From assembly GCF_030463565.1 (NCBI RefSeq), contig NC_134649.1, positions 2,863,501 through 2,927,500 of the forward strand: a stretch of 64,000 nt of DNA, given 5' to 3'. Below the pieces are notes generated by a model, which ran no database searches, had not been told where the DNA came from, and worked only from the letters and a program-made list of their open reading frames with translations. Position numbers and translations under genes: made by a program. The DNA is from Pelecanus crispus. Its lineage: Eukaryota > Chordata > Aves > Pelecaniformes > Pelecanidae. Of the stretch, positions 12,801 through 24,230 are shown one piece after another. Numbering within the stretch: position 1 is the stretch's first letter; the number at the start of each line of letters is the position of its first letter.

Positions 12801-15171
12801 CTCATGACAAAACCCCTGCCAATGAGGTAGGATGGTAGCACGGTCCCTTCAGCCCAAATGCATAATCAGAATCAGAGGTCCCACAAGATTGTTTTGATTA
12901 GTGTGAGATCATCTGAATGTAATATAGTGTATAATATATTCTTGTTTTTAGCAAACCAATGGTAACAAAACCCCATTTCTCTGAGAGCGCGCTCCAAAAC
13001 TTCCACTGCCATAAGTTCTGCGTTTGAGAAACCATCTGTTTCCTTTCAGGATCATCCACAGCATTTGCAAACCTTGTTTTCTGTGGTTTAAAGCACCTCC
13101 TTCTAAGACCACTGGGCAAATGACAAGCAAGGCCTAGTCTGGAGCCAAGCAATGTAGCACAGTAAGGCTAGAATGAAATTATTCCTAGCTCACTTGATTT
13201 TGGAAGATTCCCACTGAAATTTACAATTTAAAAGAAAAAAAAAATTACCTCTGTTTGCATGCCCTTATTTAGAAGTGTATGTGCATGTGATTATGTGTAT
13301 ACACCTAAAACCAGAAAAGTAGTCATATCTGATTGCAAAAAAACTGAAACAACTTTATGTTTGTAGGATTTTTGTTGGAAACCAACAGTGCTAATGTTCT
13401 TTCTCAGCAGTTAACCAACCATCAGCAAAGTTTTAAATAAACTTTAATTCAGGGACTACATAATCATTCTTCTCACAAACAAGACAATTTACGTCCACCC
13501 TTTTGATTTGGATCTAAGGTACAAATCAAGTAATTCTTCTTTTGAGACATCGTCTCTGTAGAAAAAAATGTTACCTCAAGTTCTTCCACCAGTATGAAAC
13601 CCATTTGAGAAATAAAATTTTCAGGTTTATGCAAGCCTGCAATCCCACCTGCACAACCTCTCAGAGAAATCAATTTATGATTCCCTATGTCATACTGCTT
13701 GTTTTACATTATAGTCTTAGAGAAAAATGCCTATGTTAGAAATATTTTTTAAAAAAATTACTTACTGTTCTGACAGCCATCAGGATCTCTTTATATTCTT
13801 CTGGTCCATATTGCTTATCTCAAACTGTTCCTCAATGATACTCTCCTCAGAGGAGAGGATCCGACAGCTGAAAGAAAAATGCACAATGCTAACAGTTTAT
13901 ATCCACAAGACTAGAAATTTGGCATGTCTGGAGGCTTTAGCATTATTATTATTATTACAAATATATTTTGGAATTTGTATTTTTGGCATAACTGGAAGAT
14001 TCATTGTAAAGAATGTAGCTCTTCTTTTTTAAAATGTGTTAAATCAGCTTGGATTATTTCAAATTCAAGTACTTCAGCAATGACTGTAACTAAGATCCTT
14101 TTTGATCTGGTGTAGTAAAAAGAAAGTTAACAAACATGATCTCAAGTATCACTTAGCAGCATCTTTAAAAATACCACCATTATTATCCTAGGATGCAGCT
14201 ACCTGAAACACTGGGGCTGCTACAACCCACGTTGGATCAAGACAGTTTTGTTAGTTAGAATGGCTTTTTTCTTTAACTCAAAGCTATTTAAAAGTCTTAA
14301 AAGTTTAAGAAAACCAAGCAAATCATCCCTAACTGGAACTACTTCTGTCCAGCCTATCTTCTGCTCTGGACATGCTTAATTCACAATGTAAGTTACCCCA
14401 CTGTAACACCTCCTAGTTTAAGGCAAGGCCTCTAATTTATGCAGACTGAAGTTGATGCTACTGTCTAGATTGTAAGTCCACCCCACCACCACCATTATTC
14501 TTTACTAGTATTAGTACTACAGCTAGATACAAATCAGCTGTAACACCACCAGGGATCTTCCATTGCAGACATGGACTTCACTTAGTTAATTACGTGCTGT
14601 GTAAACACAGCAGGGAAAAAAAAAGATGCCTTCCTCAAAGACATTGATGCAATTATTTTGTTGTTCTAGCGTGAGGCTCACAAGATTTTGCAGTTAAGTC
14701 TCTCAGGAAGTGAGACTGTATTTTCAGTCCTGTTCTACAGATGGGAAACTTGAGGAGGAATGAGTTCAGTAGCAAGACACAATGAATTACACCTTCTCTC
14801 TGAAAGTGGACGCACAAGAGTGTTGGACTGAAAGCTCACTGATTTTCCATTTTTACAGGAATTAGCACTAAAGCTCAGAATCCGTAAGAACTCAGAAGCC
14901 TGATACCAGTATTTAACCCAGTTTAGAAGCACCCACTTCCTCAGCCTGATTGAGAGACTACCCATTATCCATCTGATGCTCTTAACTGAGCTCACTGAAT
15001 TGCTCTCAGTGTAAAACTGCTTGTCAAAGGAATGTATAGGGGCTCACTCATACACTGGGAAACAGAAGTCAATGTTACTTCAACTTTGTGCCTTAGGAAG
15101 CTATGGTGATGTAACAGTTGCCACAGATAGTATAGAAGGTACAAATTATAATCATCTTACTGCCAAGTAAG
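9801..15171. other. Intergenic, faint MIR-like patches
   Basis: No gene is seen. Two patches recall the MIR SINE core and are weak: about 11655-11725 (a CACTGGGAAACTGAAT segment after a GCATTATCATCATGATATCC segment) and about 14735-14800 (TCTACAGATGGGAAACTTGA). Both resemble the MIR words around 'acagatgaggaaactgag' but are too decayed to assign firmly. The rest is ordinary AT-rich unique sequence with small runs such as (ATT)n near 13945. Confidence 0.4.
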
Positions 15172-15342
15172 ATGGTTACTACTAGTTACTAATAGTACTA
15201 TGGTTACTAATACTAGTTCAGCGGTAGGGATCTGTCTGTTTCTGCCTGGCCAGTACACGTGGAGAAGAGCAGCAAAGGGATGCAAAAGGTACTCTGCAGC
15301 TTCAGGATAGCTGTCGATGGGACTGGAGAGTCAGGGCTGCGA
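15172..15342. repeat. Left arm of a 171-bp inverted repeat
   Basis: The 171 bases here align without gaps to the reverse complement of 16087-16257, with 11 mismatches by my count (about 93-94% identity). The outer end begins ATGGTTACTACTAGTTACTA; the inner end finishes near CAGGGCTGCGA. The outer 40 bp also contains a local repeat of ATGGTTACTA. A transcript crossing both arms could form a long near-perfect hairpin with a loop of about 744 nt. No protein-coding content or target-site duplication is evident. Confidence 0.9.
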
Positions 15343-16086
15343 CATCTGGTCACGCTTAAGATGGGAATCTTATAAAGCTTCTAGTTACACCTCCTCTTGT
15401 TTTTCTGCGCTTGTATTCAATCTCAGCTCAGGGTTGGGTTGGTTTGTTTTTTTTTTTTTATTTAATAAATGCATTCTTTGATTCATAGCAATGTTTCAAT
15501 GAATTATTTCCATTATTCCCTTTTTCACTGCCTAAAATTGAAAAAAAGGCTCCTGAAATTTTAACCCTTCACATCACAAAGTGCTCTCAGAAGGGCTCTC
15601 AGAACCTCATCTAAGCCGTGCTGTAATTAGCTAGAATTTCTACCGACTTAGTCAGCTTTGGATCAACCCCCAAAACAACAAGGGTGCTGTGATACAGCAA
15701 AGCATTGGGGCAGATATTTCACTTTAAGAATACATTAAATCTCCATTGGCATCACCTGGTATTCTACTTGAGTAGAAGTTGCTAATGAGTACTAGTAAGG
15801 CCTCATCTCTGAAATTTATCCCTGAAAAGGCAAAAGTAAAAGCCATTGCTTTTTTTGCTGGTTTTTTGTTCGTTTTAATAAATAAGCTACAAGAAGTACC
15901 AGGCCATGCCACCAAACAACTGTCACTATAAGAGCTCACCCCAGCTGTACAAGAATTGAGATTATCCTGGTTCATCTTCACACTTTCCCCATGAAGTTTA
16001 AAAGTTTACCTAGGAAATAAGGAGCCTGGCAGTTTAGAAAGCAGTTCTCTCAGGCCGTGCTCGTGTGAGTAAAGTCTTCCTTTCCC
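15343..16086. other. Spacer between the inverted-repeat arms
   Basis: 744 bp of unique sequence lie between the two arms. It includes a 13-T run near 15449-15461 and otherwise ordinary AT-rich sequence. It has no substantial open frame and no recognisable transposase, so if the whole structure is a DNA transposon it would be non-autonomous. Confidence 0.6.
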
Positions 16087-16257
16087 TCGCAGAGCTGACA
16101 CTCCAGTCCCATCGACAGCTATCCTGAAGCTGCAGAGTACCTTCTGCATGCCTTTGCTGCTCTTCTCCACATGTACTGGCCAGGCAGAAAGAGACAGATC
16201 CCTACCGCTGAACTACTCTTAGTAACTATAGTACTGTTAGTAACTAGTAGTAACCAT
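16087..16257. repeat. Right arm of the 171-bp inverted repeat
   Basis: Reverse complement of the left arm at about 93-94% identity with no indels. The outer end reads AGTAACTAGTAGTAACCAT. Sequences just outside the two ends do not match each other. Short terminal inverted repeats are the usual hallmark of DNA transposons; long arms with an abrupt, exact limit could equally come from an inverted duplication. Confidence 0.9.
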
Positions 16258-19200
16258 AAAGATCAGATTTCCAACTCACTGGTACCCTGTGCGGCACTTT
16301 TCACTAGCATTTTTCAAGGTGGTCTGCAGAGCGGGCGGTGATCAGCATTGCAACCATTTCACAGGTGAAGGGGCTGAGGAAGCAAGCCCGGGGTCAGCCT
16401 GGCACTCCCCAGGCTCCTCCAGTGCTGTGCAATGCTGCCTCTTGCTGGAGCACAGCTAAAGCTCTGCAAGGCTCTCGTCTCCCCAGCCCAAACCTCTAGA
16501 CCAGAACAGAAGCAAAACTAGTCTGTCTTTAGTTATCAAGGTGCTTTACCTGTCCATTTCCTGACAATTTGTGTCTGCCTGCTGCATGAGAAAAGGACTA
16601 ATGTCATACCTTCTCGGGTAGCAGTACAGACAAAATGCCCGAGGGGTGTGCTTTAAAACTGGTAGTTAAATTGGACAGCCAGAAGCCCTGAATTTGAATG
16701 TTTCATAAGCCAAGTTGAATACCTACAGAAAGAACCATTGTATGATTTTAGTAATGAGCTAATTCAACTAATTCAATAATGAACTAATTCAACCCCTTCC
16801 AAAACAATCCATGAACTCTTACTCATTATCAATTTACAGTGTTTGGGGACCTTCATTAATTATCACTATTCCTAGTCATTATATGTATTTATGTTATGGG
16901 TGCAGTGTAAAGAAGGATGTGGAAAAAAAATATAGCTGTGCCTTTTTGTTCATACTCACAAACAGTGATGGGAAAACCTCCAAAAGCATTCTCGATGTTT
17001 TGTAGTTGTCAAGACACTTCATTTTCTCTCATTCCCAAGCTTCAGAAGCTTCCTCTTTGTGATTGCAAACAGATGATGGTAGAGCATGCAATTAGACTAA
17101 TACAAGTAAATTCCAATCAGTGGTAGCCTGCAGCAGCTTCTCAGTGTTCACATCAAATGGAGGCCAACCCTTAGCATGAAGCTGTCAGCAGGAAAAGATA
17201 AATTAAAATTGATTTTTAGAAGCAAACTTCTGTGACCTTCTTCATTGCACCCAGGAGTATCTATAACATCTGTCATTTATTAGATATCATGGCTGGTATT
17301 TTCAACCATCCACTGAGCTTGGGCATTCAAAATCCAATATGCACCTTTGACTATATCAGTACAAAGTCTCGTGAGTCTTGACCGTTTGGGAGAACAGCAT
17401 TCCACAAAAGGGGGAAGTGTCTCCACCTCTCTGCATGCACCAAGAAACACTGTTAAGAATGTACAATTTAGGAGCTTATTTGAAAATGACAACTTTAAAC
17501 TTTGAGCTTTTAGTACAACTAGAATAGATTCTGCAGATTTACCCTATCCTTGCCAATCTTTACAATCTTTCTTTGCAAAACAGAGATGGCAGATTCTCAA
17601 ATATTTTAGTTTTTCCAAAAATTAATCCAGTAAAACCAGTGATTAGTGATAACAGCTCTTCAGTGTGCTCAATGGGCATAAAATACGATAGCACTAGCTT
17701 TCATAGTAGTATAGGAACTGCTAAGTAAATATGGTGTAAGTTTCAGAGTTACCTATCGTGATCTCATCTCAGGGATCGTGGTGCAAACACAAGATCTTCC
17801 AGATTTCTGGAGGTTTTCTTAAGATGGAAACTGTCTTCAGAAGCTGCCCGCAGATTTCCCAGGATACAAGAAGTTTGGTATCCTCCCACAGGGGGAGGCC
17901 AGCAGAGGTACCTCTGTCAAACTGGGTACCAAACAGTTGCATGGTAAAATTCTGCTAATGGTGCCACGCAATGTTATTCAGTGCATTGCATCCCAGATGC
18001 CCCGGAAGGGGTGCCGAGCCTCTCGGTGCTCCAAGGGAAGGCAGGCTTGTCAGCAGACCAGGGCGGCTGATGGCATCAAGAGCTGGGGAAAAGGCATAAA
18101 ACAAGGTCAGGTCCACCAGAGTTTATTGGGTAAAGGGCAGAGCTGTGCAAACATGACCACATCAGTCTGGCTAAAAGCATTTATGTAAAAAATAAAAATG
18201 GCTCTAAGCATGGCAATCTTTATTTGAAAGTTACTGGGCAACCCTGGTGTATACATGCAAGTTCTAAACCAGGCTTTTTAGAGCAGAATGAGTCTTCAGT
18301 GTCCTTGATCTCTTTTTATAGGCAATAAAATGCATCTCCCACATTTCCAAACACTCCTTTCTGCCTTTAGAATTCACTCGGTCATAAGAAACAGTTCCGA
18401 ACACCTTCTCTGTTAACAACTATATTCCCCCAACTGCTTCAAGTCAAAGAAACATGACTGATTGTAAAGCAAGGCATCTTCATTTCAACTACTTCCAATT
18501 TTCTGTTTTTCTCTGAAAAGCAAGTCCAGGCCATTAGTACAGTTGAGTGTTAGACAAAAAGTTTCCAAAAACAGCTAACATAATGCAATGAAAGTAATTT
18601 TGTAACCCAGAAAAATACAAGTACAGTTATACAAGTGTTCTTGTTCCAAGAACAATTGTAAGTGGGTTTTGTTTTGATTTTGAAAAATCTCCAATATCTC
18701 AGGGTAGTTGCAGTAGACCACACACTGGAAAAATTACATGTTTTTCTGGTCACTGTATAATAAGAAAGGATTTTTCTCTCTGAGACAGAAAAGGCCTATT
18801 CAAGGTTGGAAAGGGAGTGTACCTCGGAAGAATGAAGAATCAGGAAGCTGGGGAGATAGGTTATAATTGTATGAGGATGATTTGGTCTAGTTGTCTGAAC
18901 AGCTGCCAGGGAATTAGGAAAGACAGCTTCTACTTTTTCATCAGCCTAGGCAAAACATAAGGGCTAAAAGCAAAAATCAAATAAATACCAGTTTTACGGT
19001 ATCTGCTATTAGGGGTGACTCCATCTTTGGTTGTCTATCTGGAGATAAGAGGTTTTGCAACACAAAGTATAGCATAGATAGAAACTAAAGTGGGAGGATA
19101 AGTATCAATTCGTTTAAGGTAGTGGGTTTTGTGCCAAAGTTTTTGTGATACGGTCACATAGTATTCCGCAGCAAGACAATACATAAATATCTACATCATT

Positions 19201-22200
19201 TATGGATGAAGATCCACTCCAGGCTGTAGACAAGTGAACAGCAGATAAGCTGTAAACTGAGAGTCAGTCGTGACTTTCCCCTGACTTCACAACCCACCGT
19301 AGTAAGCCAGTTGCATAACCTACTTTCCAGGTTATTTTACTGCAGTCATTGGGCAATTTTGGATGGACTCCACCGAGTACATTTTTTTTAACATTCTTTT
19401 TACCAAGGAAAGAAAATAAGAGATTTTATAGCCTTGATGTGTTTCTGGCACAGTTTAAAAACTGCTGCTAGAAATTACCAAGCTGTAGCAATGCAAATAT
19501 CTCATGACTTTTCTTTTTTTTTTTTTTTTGGTAAAGTTGGGCTTTTATGCAGGAAACTGGGAAACAACATCACAGAAAAAGATTGCATTAAGAGAAGAAA
19601 ACCCATGTAAGCACAACTTACAGAGTGGAACAGTATCATGTTTCTAGCAGCCCGTGTTAAATGTAGTTTGAAAGAATCCTGTTTTCATGCACACCAAGGG
19701 CTTGCTCCTTCTGACCACTGAAGTCAGTGACAATTCACCAAATGATTTTAGTGATGCATGAGCTGGTCCCTAAAGCAGCAGACTGGCTTGTACGTATGGC
19801 ACTGGGCAGAGAGCCAAGAGATCTGAGTTCAGTTCCTAGCTTGACACAAACTCCCTGGGCAATTTCTGTCCCATCTCCCTGGGCCTCAGCTTCTCCTCTG
19901 TAAAGAGGGGTGATCTGTCTTTGCTTCCACTGTTGGTTCTCTGAATAGCCATATTCTCTCTCCTGGCACACCAAAGCCTTTGTTTTTGGTGTGTTTTTTA
20001 GGTGCAATTGTGATTTAACAAGGAATGACTAATGCACACCCTTAATCATCACAACAACTCTAGCATCATACAGCACTGCAGTGACTCTTGAACGCTGCCC
20101 TACACAGTTCTGCAGGAGATAAAGCATGCCAAACCTATAGCAAGTACTTAAAAATGTGCCTTAAGCACCAAACTCATCTGCAGTAGGCTGACCTAAGTAT
20201 ACAATACTGCCCTTTATGTGCATCATAAATCACAAAGTGCATGAGCTGGTTGATTTGCAAAGATCTCCTCCATGCTTGAAAACGGTCCATCCTGATGAGC
20301 AGGAGGTCAAGCAAGCGTAGTAAGAGACCTGCATAGATGAACAAGGAGCTCCTGACGATATTCCCTCTATAGTTTCAACGCACTTTTTCACTCCTGAGAT
20401 CAGAGGCAGTATATGAACTACAATGTTGTTACTTATTTTATGCTACCAGGCAACATTTTTAACGTTAATGCTCTTTCATGAAATTGACCACGAGAGGGCA
20501 CCAGCACAGCTCTAAAAAAAAAAAAAAAAAAACAAGTAGCTAAATAAATAAATGGGAATTTGCTTACAAACTGTATCGCTTCAAAGGCACAGGAGAGCAG
20601 GTTCCACGGTCATGAGTCACCCACCCGCAGAAAGCCCAAGTGTCAGGCAGCTAAGTGGGTGCCCTGCAGCAGAGAGAAAATTCACCCAACTACCTACAGC
20701 CAACAGAGCTGGTGCTTTTTCTGCTTCCTCTACAAGCCTCCCTTTGCTGACAGACCCCCTTCCTTAGGGTGGATGGGTGAAGGGTTCACACATCTTTTTG
20801 CATCAGTGTTGTCCAGAGCCTCCCTCTGCAGCATCTCTGTCCTACCTCCGGCCTCCCGCACAGGAGCAGTAGTTATCTTCACTGCTACTCTTGGGAGGGT
20901 CATCCCCTTCTCTCTCAGCAGAGAAAAGGCTTTTCGTTCCTGAAAGCCAGGTGAGCAGCAATGTCTAAGCCCACATGTTTTCAGCCCAGCAAGCCCTAGC
21001 AATGGGTTTGCTTGTTTCATAGTCTTTTCAATGCATACTACCTATGAGGGGGGACTGAATGATAACTCAGAGGACTAAAAGAATGAACAGCTATAGCTCA
21101 AGCTGAGCAGCTGACCTCCACGACTGGGAGAGTTGTTTTTTCCACAAAGACATCACCATAAGGAATTCCTCTAGAAACAAGAGAAAAGAAAAAGCATATT
21201 ATTTTTCAAGACTGCATCCTGAATATCTGATTCAAAATTATGCCATGTAAAAACAAAACGCTTGGCCTCACAAAATCTCCCAGTGAGATCTCCCTGCCAA
21301 ATACCATCTAGGATACAGACATTTGCACAAAGAGAAAAATGTCTACAAATACCCTATTCAAGAGCGAGTGCAATTATGTATGCAATTATATATGCAATTA
21401 TGTATAGGTCACTCGCAAAGCTAATTTTGCTTACAAAGGAAAATACCTCATTGCGAAAAGATTCGTACAGTTAAGCTAAACCTTTTCCTGCAGCATCGAC
21501 TGTGAATACAAAAGGATTGTTCTTTTTTGTTTTGGCTGTAAGTGAACAAAATGCTGTTTTCAACTAGATGTTTCTCCCGAGTTTCTGTGACAGTTGCATT
21601 AATTCTGTGCAATTATTCCATGAACGTAAATTTATTCTGAATGCCCTGGTAAATTTCTGGCAGTTCAGAGGAATCTCCCAGTTGGGACACATCCATTGCG
21701 AAGAACACCAGGTAAGCCAGAAATGGGGGGAAATTAAAATGACTTAACCTATAATTAGGGTAGAAGGTAATATAGCTGCTAGAGAACAAGAGAGTCAAAG
21801 GGTGTTTTACAGTACCAGCCTTACAGTCTAAACTTGATGAACCTTTTTTGCACTATTCGAATAGCTGTTTCTTCTACTGTATTTGTAAAGGTATGTGCCA
21901 GAAAAACAGAGCAATGAAGAGTTCCAAAAAGCATGTATTCATTTGAAAAGAAAATTAATTGATAGAATATTCCACAATGAACGATGCATAAAATAAGACT
22001 ATTTTCTTCAACACAGGGTGTTGTAAAATCACGTTTGTTTAGAAATGTGTTTCTTGTGCTTCAGCAGTTATTGAAGTACTGAAATGATTTCTAATACAGT
22101 TATCAGGCCAAAGAGTGAAAAAATGTACTGATTTTGATTCAGCTGTTATTCCTAGCTCCAAATGAGTTACCCAAAATAGGAGTCAGATAGTTACAAATGT

Positions 22201-24230
22201 CTAAAACCATAAGAAACACCCTAAAATGTTATTAAAGCTATGCTCTAACTTTGGAACAGAAATATCAGCACCCCTACAAAAGCATAGTCCTATTCCCATA
22301 GGGTTAACGCCTCAGCTACAGAAACCCATGATATAACTCGCAGAACACATTTGCTGTGCTCCTTGCTTCTTTTCACATGAGCATCAGTCATCACTAACAA
22401 GAATATGAAGGGTAATGTTAAATTGAAACTAACTTATTGACTAGGCTGAAGAGCTAGATTTGACTGTCAATGTCTAAATTAAAATCACATGTGTTTGCCA
22501 CCTTTTATATTCAAAATAAAAATACTTCTAGAGTATTGAGACCCTGAGATTTTTTAAATGGTTGTAGTCTGCTCTCTTTTTCTCTTGCAATCTAAATGAT
22601 CACATTAGAAACGCAGAGGTGAAGATTCTTCTAATCCAAGGCTAAAGGCCTTTGATGTTGAAGTGGATACATTTTCCCAAACCAGCTATGCAGTTCCTGC
22701 GTTAATTAGGAGATATGGAATGCTCTAATAAGCGCAGAAGAACGAGAGGTCTCTGAGGTCATACATTTGTTACATATTCTGAAAAGTGGTTCCTTCGCCT
22801 TTTGGTTTTAGCCAAACTTGTTGTTTCATTTTGGTCAGGAACCAATCTGCAAGCGACACAGGTATTGCACAGGCTGTTTGGCTCTGGCATCACACATCAC
22901 TCGAGGCTCGACCTACAGTCCAGGGAAGTCAATGCAAAGATTCCCACCAGGCTTTGGCGCAGGCCCTAAATTTTTACATGCAGGAGACAGACGCTACAAA
23001 ATCATGGTAAAAAGCCAGTCAGAAATAAACTGTTGCTTGGTTCTGTTTAGCCAGCCTCTCCTGTTACTGGCGTCTCCTAAGAGAGAAGGTGAAGGAGCAC
23101 ACAGCGGGCTCGCCATGGGCCGCCTGATTCTGAAGGTGGTTTTTCCACCCTCATCCTCTCACTTGCCCCAGGGCTGCGCGAGAGGAGCTGATGAGAAGAG
23201 ATGCTGTGTAAAATGCAGCTCCCTTCCTGCACGTTGCAGAAAGACTGCAGCAAGGCTGGCTTTGTACAGGCAGGCAAGGACGTGGTATTTTCAGCCCTTC
23301 ATTTACCTGCTTTTGGGACCCCTAACGCTGTTAAATGCTCTGTCTCACATAAGCAGTCCAATTGATTGGCTTTGCGTACATGTCCAATCCCAGTTTGCTT
23401 TTCAAAGCTCCAGATGTATTTACTTTTTATACAATGCTCCAATGCAAAATATGATTATTTTTACTAAGATATTTGTTCTACTTCACTTTCTAATCCCATC
23501 TTCAAATTCACCAATAGAGGCTCAGGAATGTAAAACAGATCCTTTGGGAACTGTATAAATTTGGGGAAAATAGTGCTGGTCTACTAAGCCCTTATGAAAC
23601 TTTATTTAAAATGGTTAAAATCGGTCATCCCACCAATAGTTTAACCTGATTTAGCAGTTAAAAATGTAGTGCGTACACAGTAGCATTTTAATTGATGCTG
23701 GAACTGGATAAAAGGGACAAAAGCAAGATAAAAGCTGCAATTATTAAAACTGCAACAATTGCAAGTATTAATTTTCCTTTTCAACTTCCACAAGGTTTGT
23801 TTCCATTATATATTTAGGTGGTAAGATGCTAACAGCGTAATCACTTTTATTTCTTGCTCCTGCTCACAATCACTGTTTGCAGGGTTTTAGTTACTGACAC
23901 TGGTGGGACAGTTTGAATAGCTACCAACAAAGAGATTTTTAGAATATAGTAAAGATAAGTAACATTATAGAAAATGTGCAGGGAGCGCTTCTAATAGTTA
24001 TAACTTTGCACTTCATTCCTCTCTCATTTTTGTCACCCTGCCAGAAGCTTAACTGCATCTTCCACTTAGCCCGAGCACTGCTTTTAGCCTTCAATGAAAA
24101 TTGTACCAATTCAGCAGAAAAAATAAGCTTTTCCCTTTTGATCACCCTAAGCCTACTTTGTAAAGCAGCAATACCTGACAATGCTTTTCTATTTTATCAG
24201 GTGGGAACTTGCAGAGAACACTTTGCAGTG
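16258..24230. other. Intergenic upstream of LCTL
   Basis: No gene is seen apart from the MIR-like fossil listed separately. There is a T run near 19509-19530 and an A run near 20514-20532. The last few hundred bases before 24231 should contain the LCTL promoter and 5' UTR. The frame upstream of the LCTL start is open back to about 23976, so I cannot define a transcription start from sequence alone, and no clear TATA box placement stands out. Confidence 0.45.
19795..19925 (-). mobile_element. MIR: MIR-like SINE fossil
   Basis: The plus strand reads GAGTTCAGTTCCTAGCTTGA, then CTCCCTGGGCAATTTCTGTC, then CCCTGGGCCTCAGCTTCTCC and TCTGTAAAGAGGGGTGATC. This follows the order of the MIR core read on its minus strand ('gttcaaatcccagct...ctgtgtgaccttgggcaa...ctgggcctcagtttcctcatctgtaaaatggg'). 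The family is an ancient amniote/mammal-associated tRNA-derived SINE; copies in birds are few and decayed. The assignment rests on word order, not on an alignment score. Confidence 0.55.

Noticed and set aside
22818-23558. 246-codon open frame on the plus strand upstream of LCTL
   Set aside because: It has no recognisable domain and an odd composition with many C, S and L, and is not linked by splice sites to LCTL. It is probably chance.
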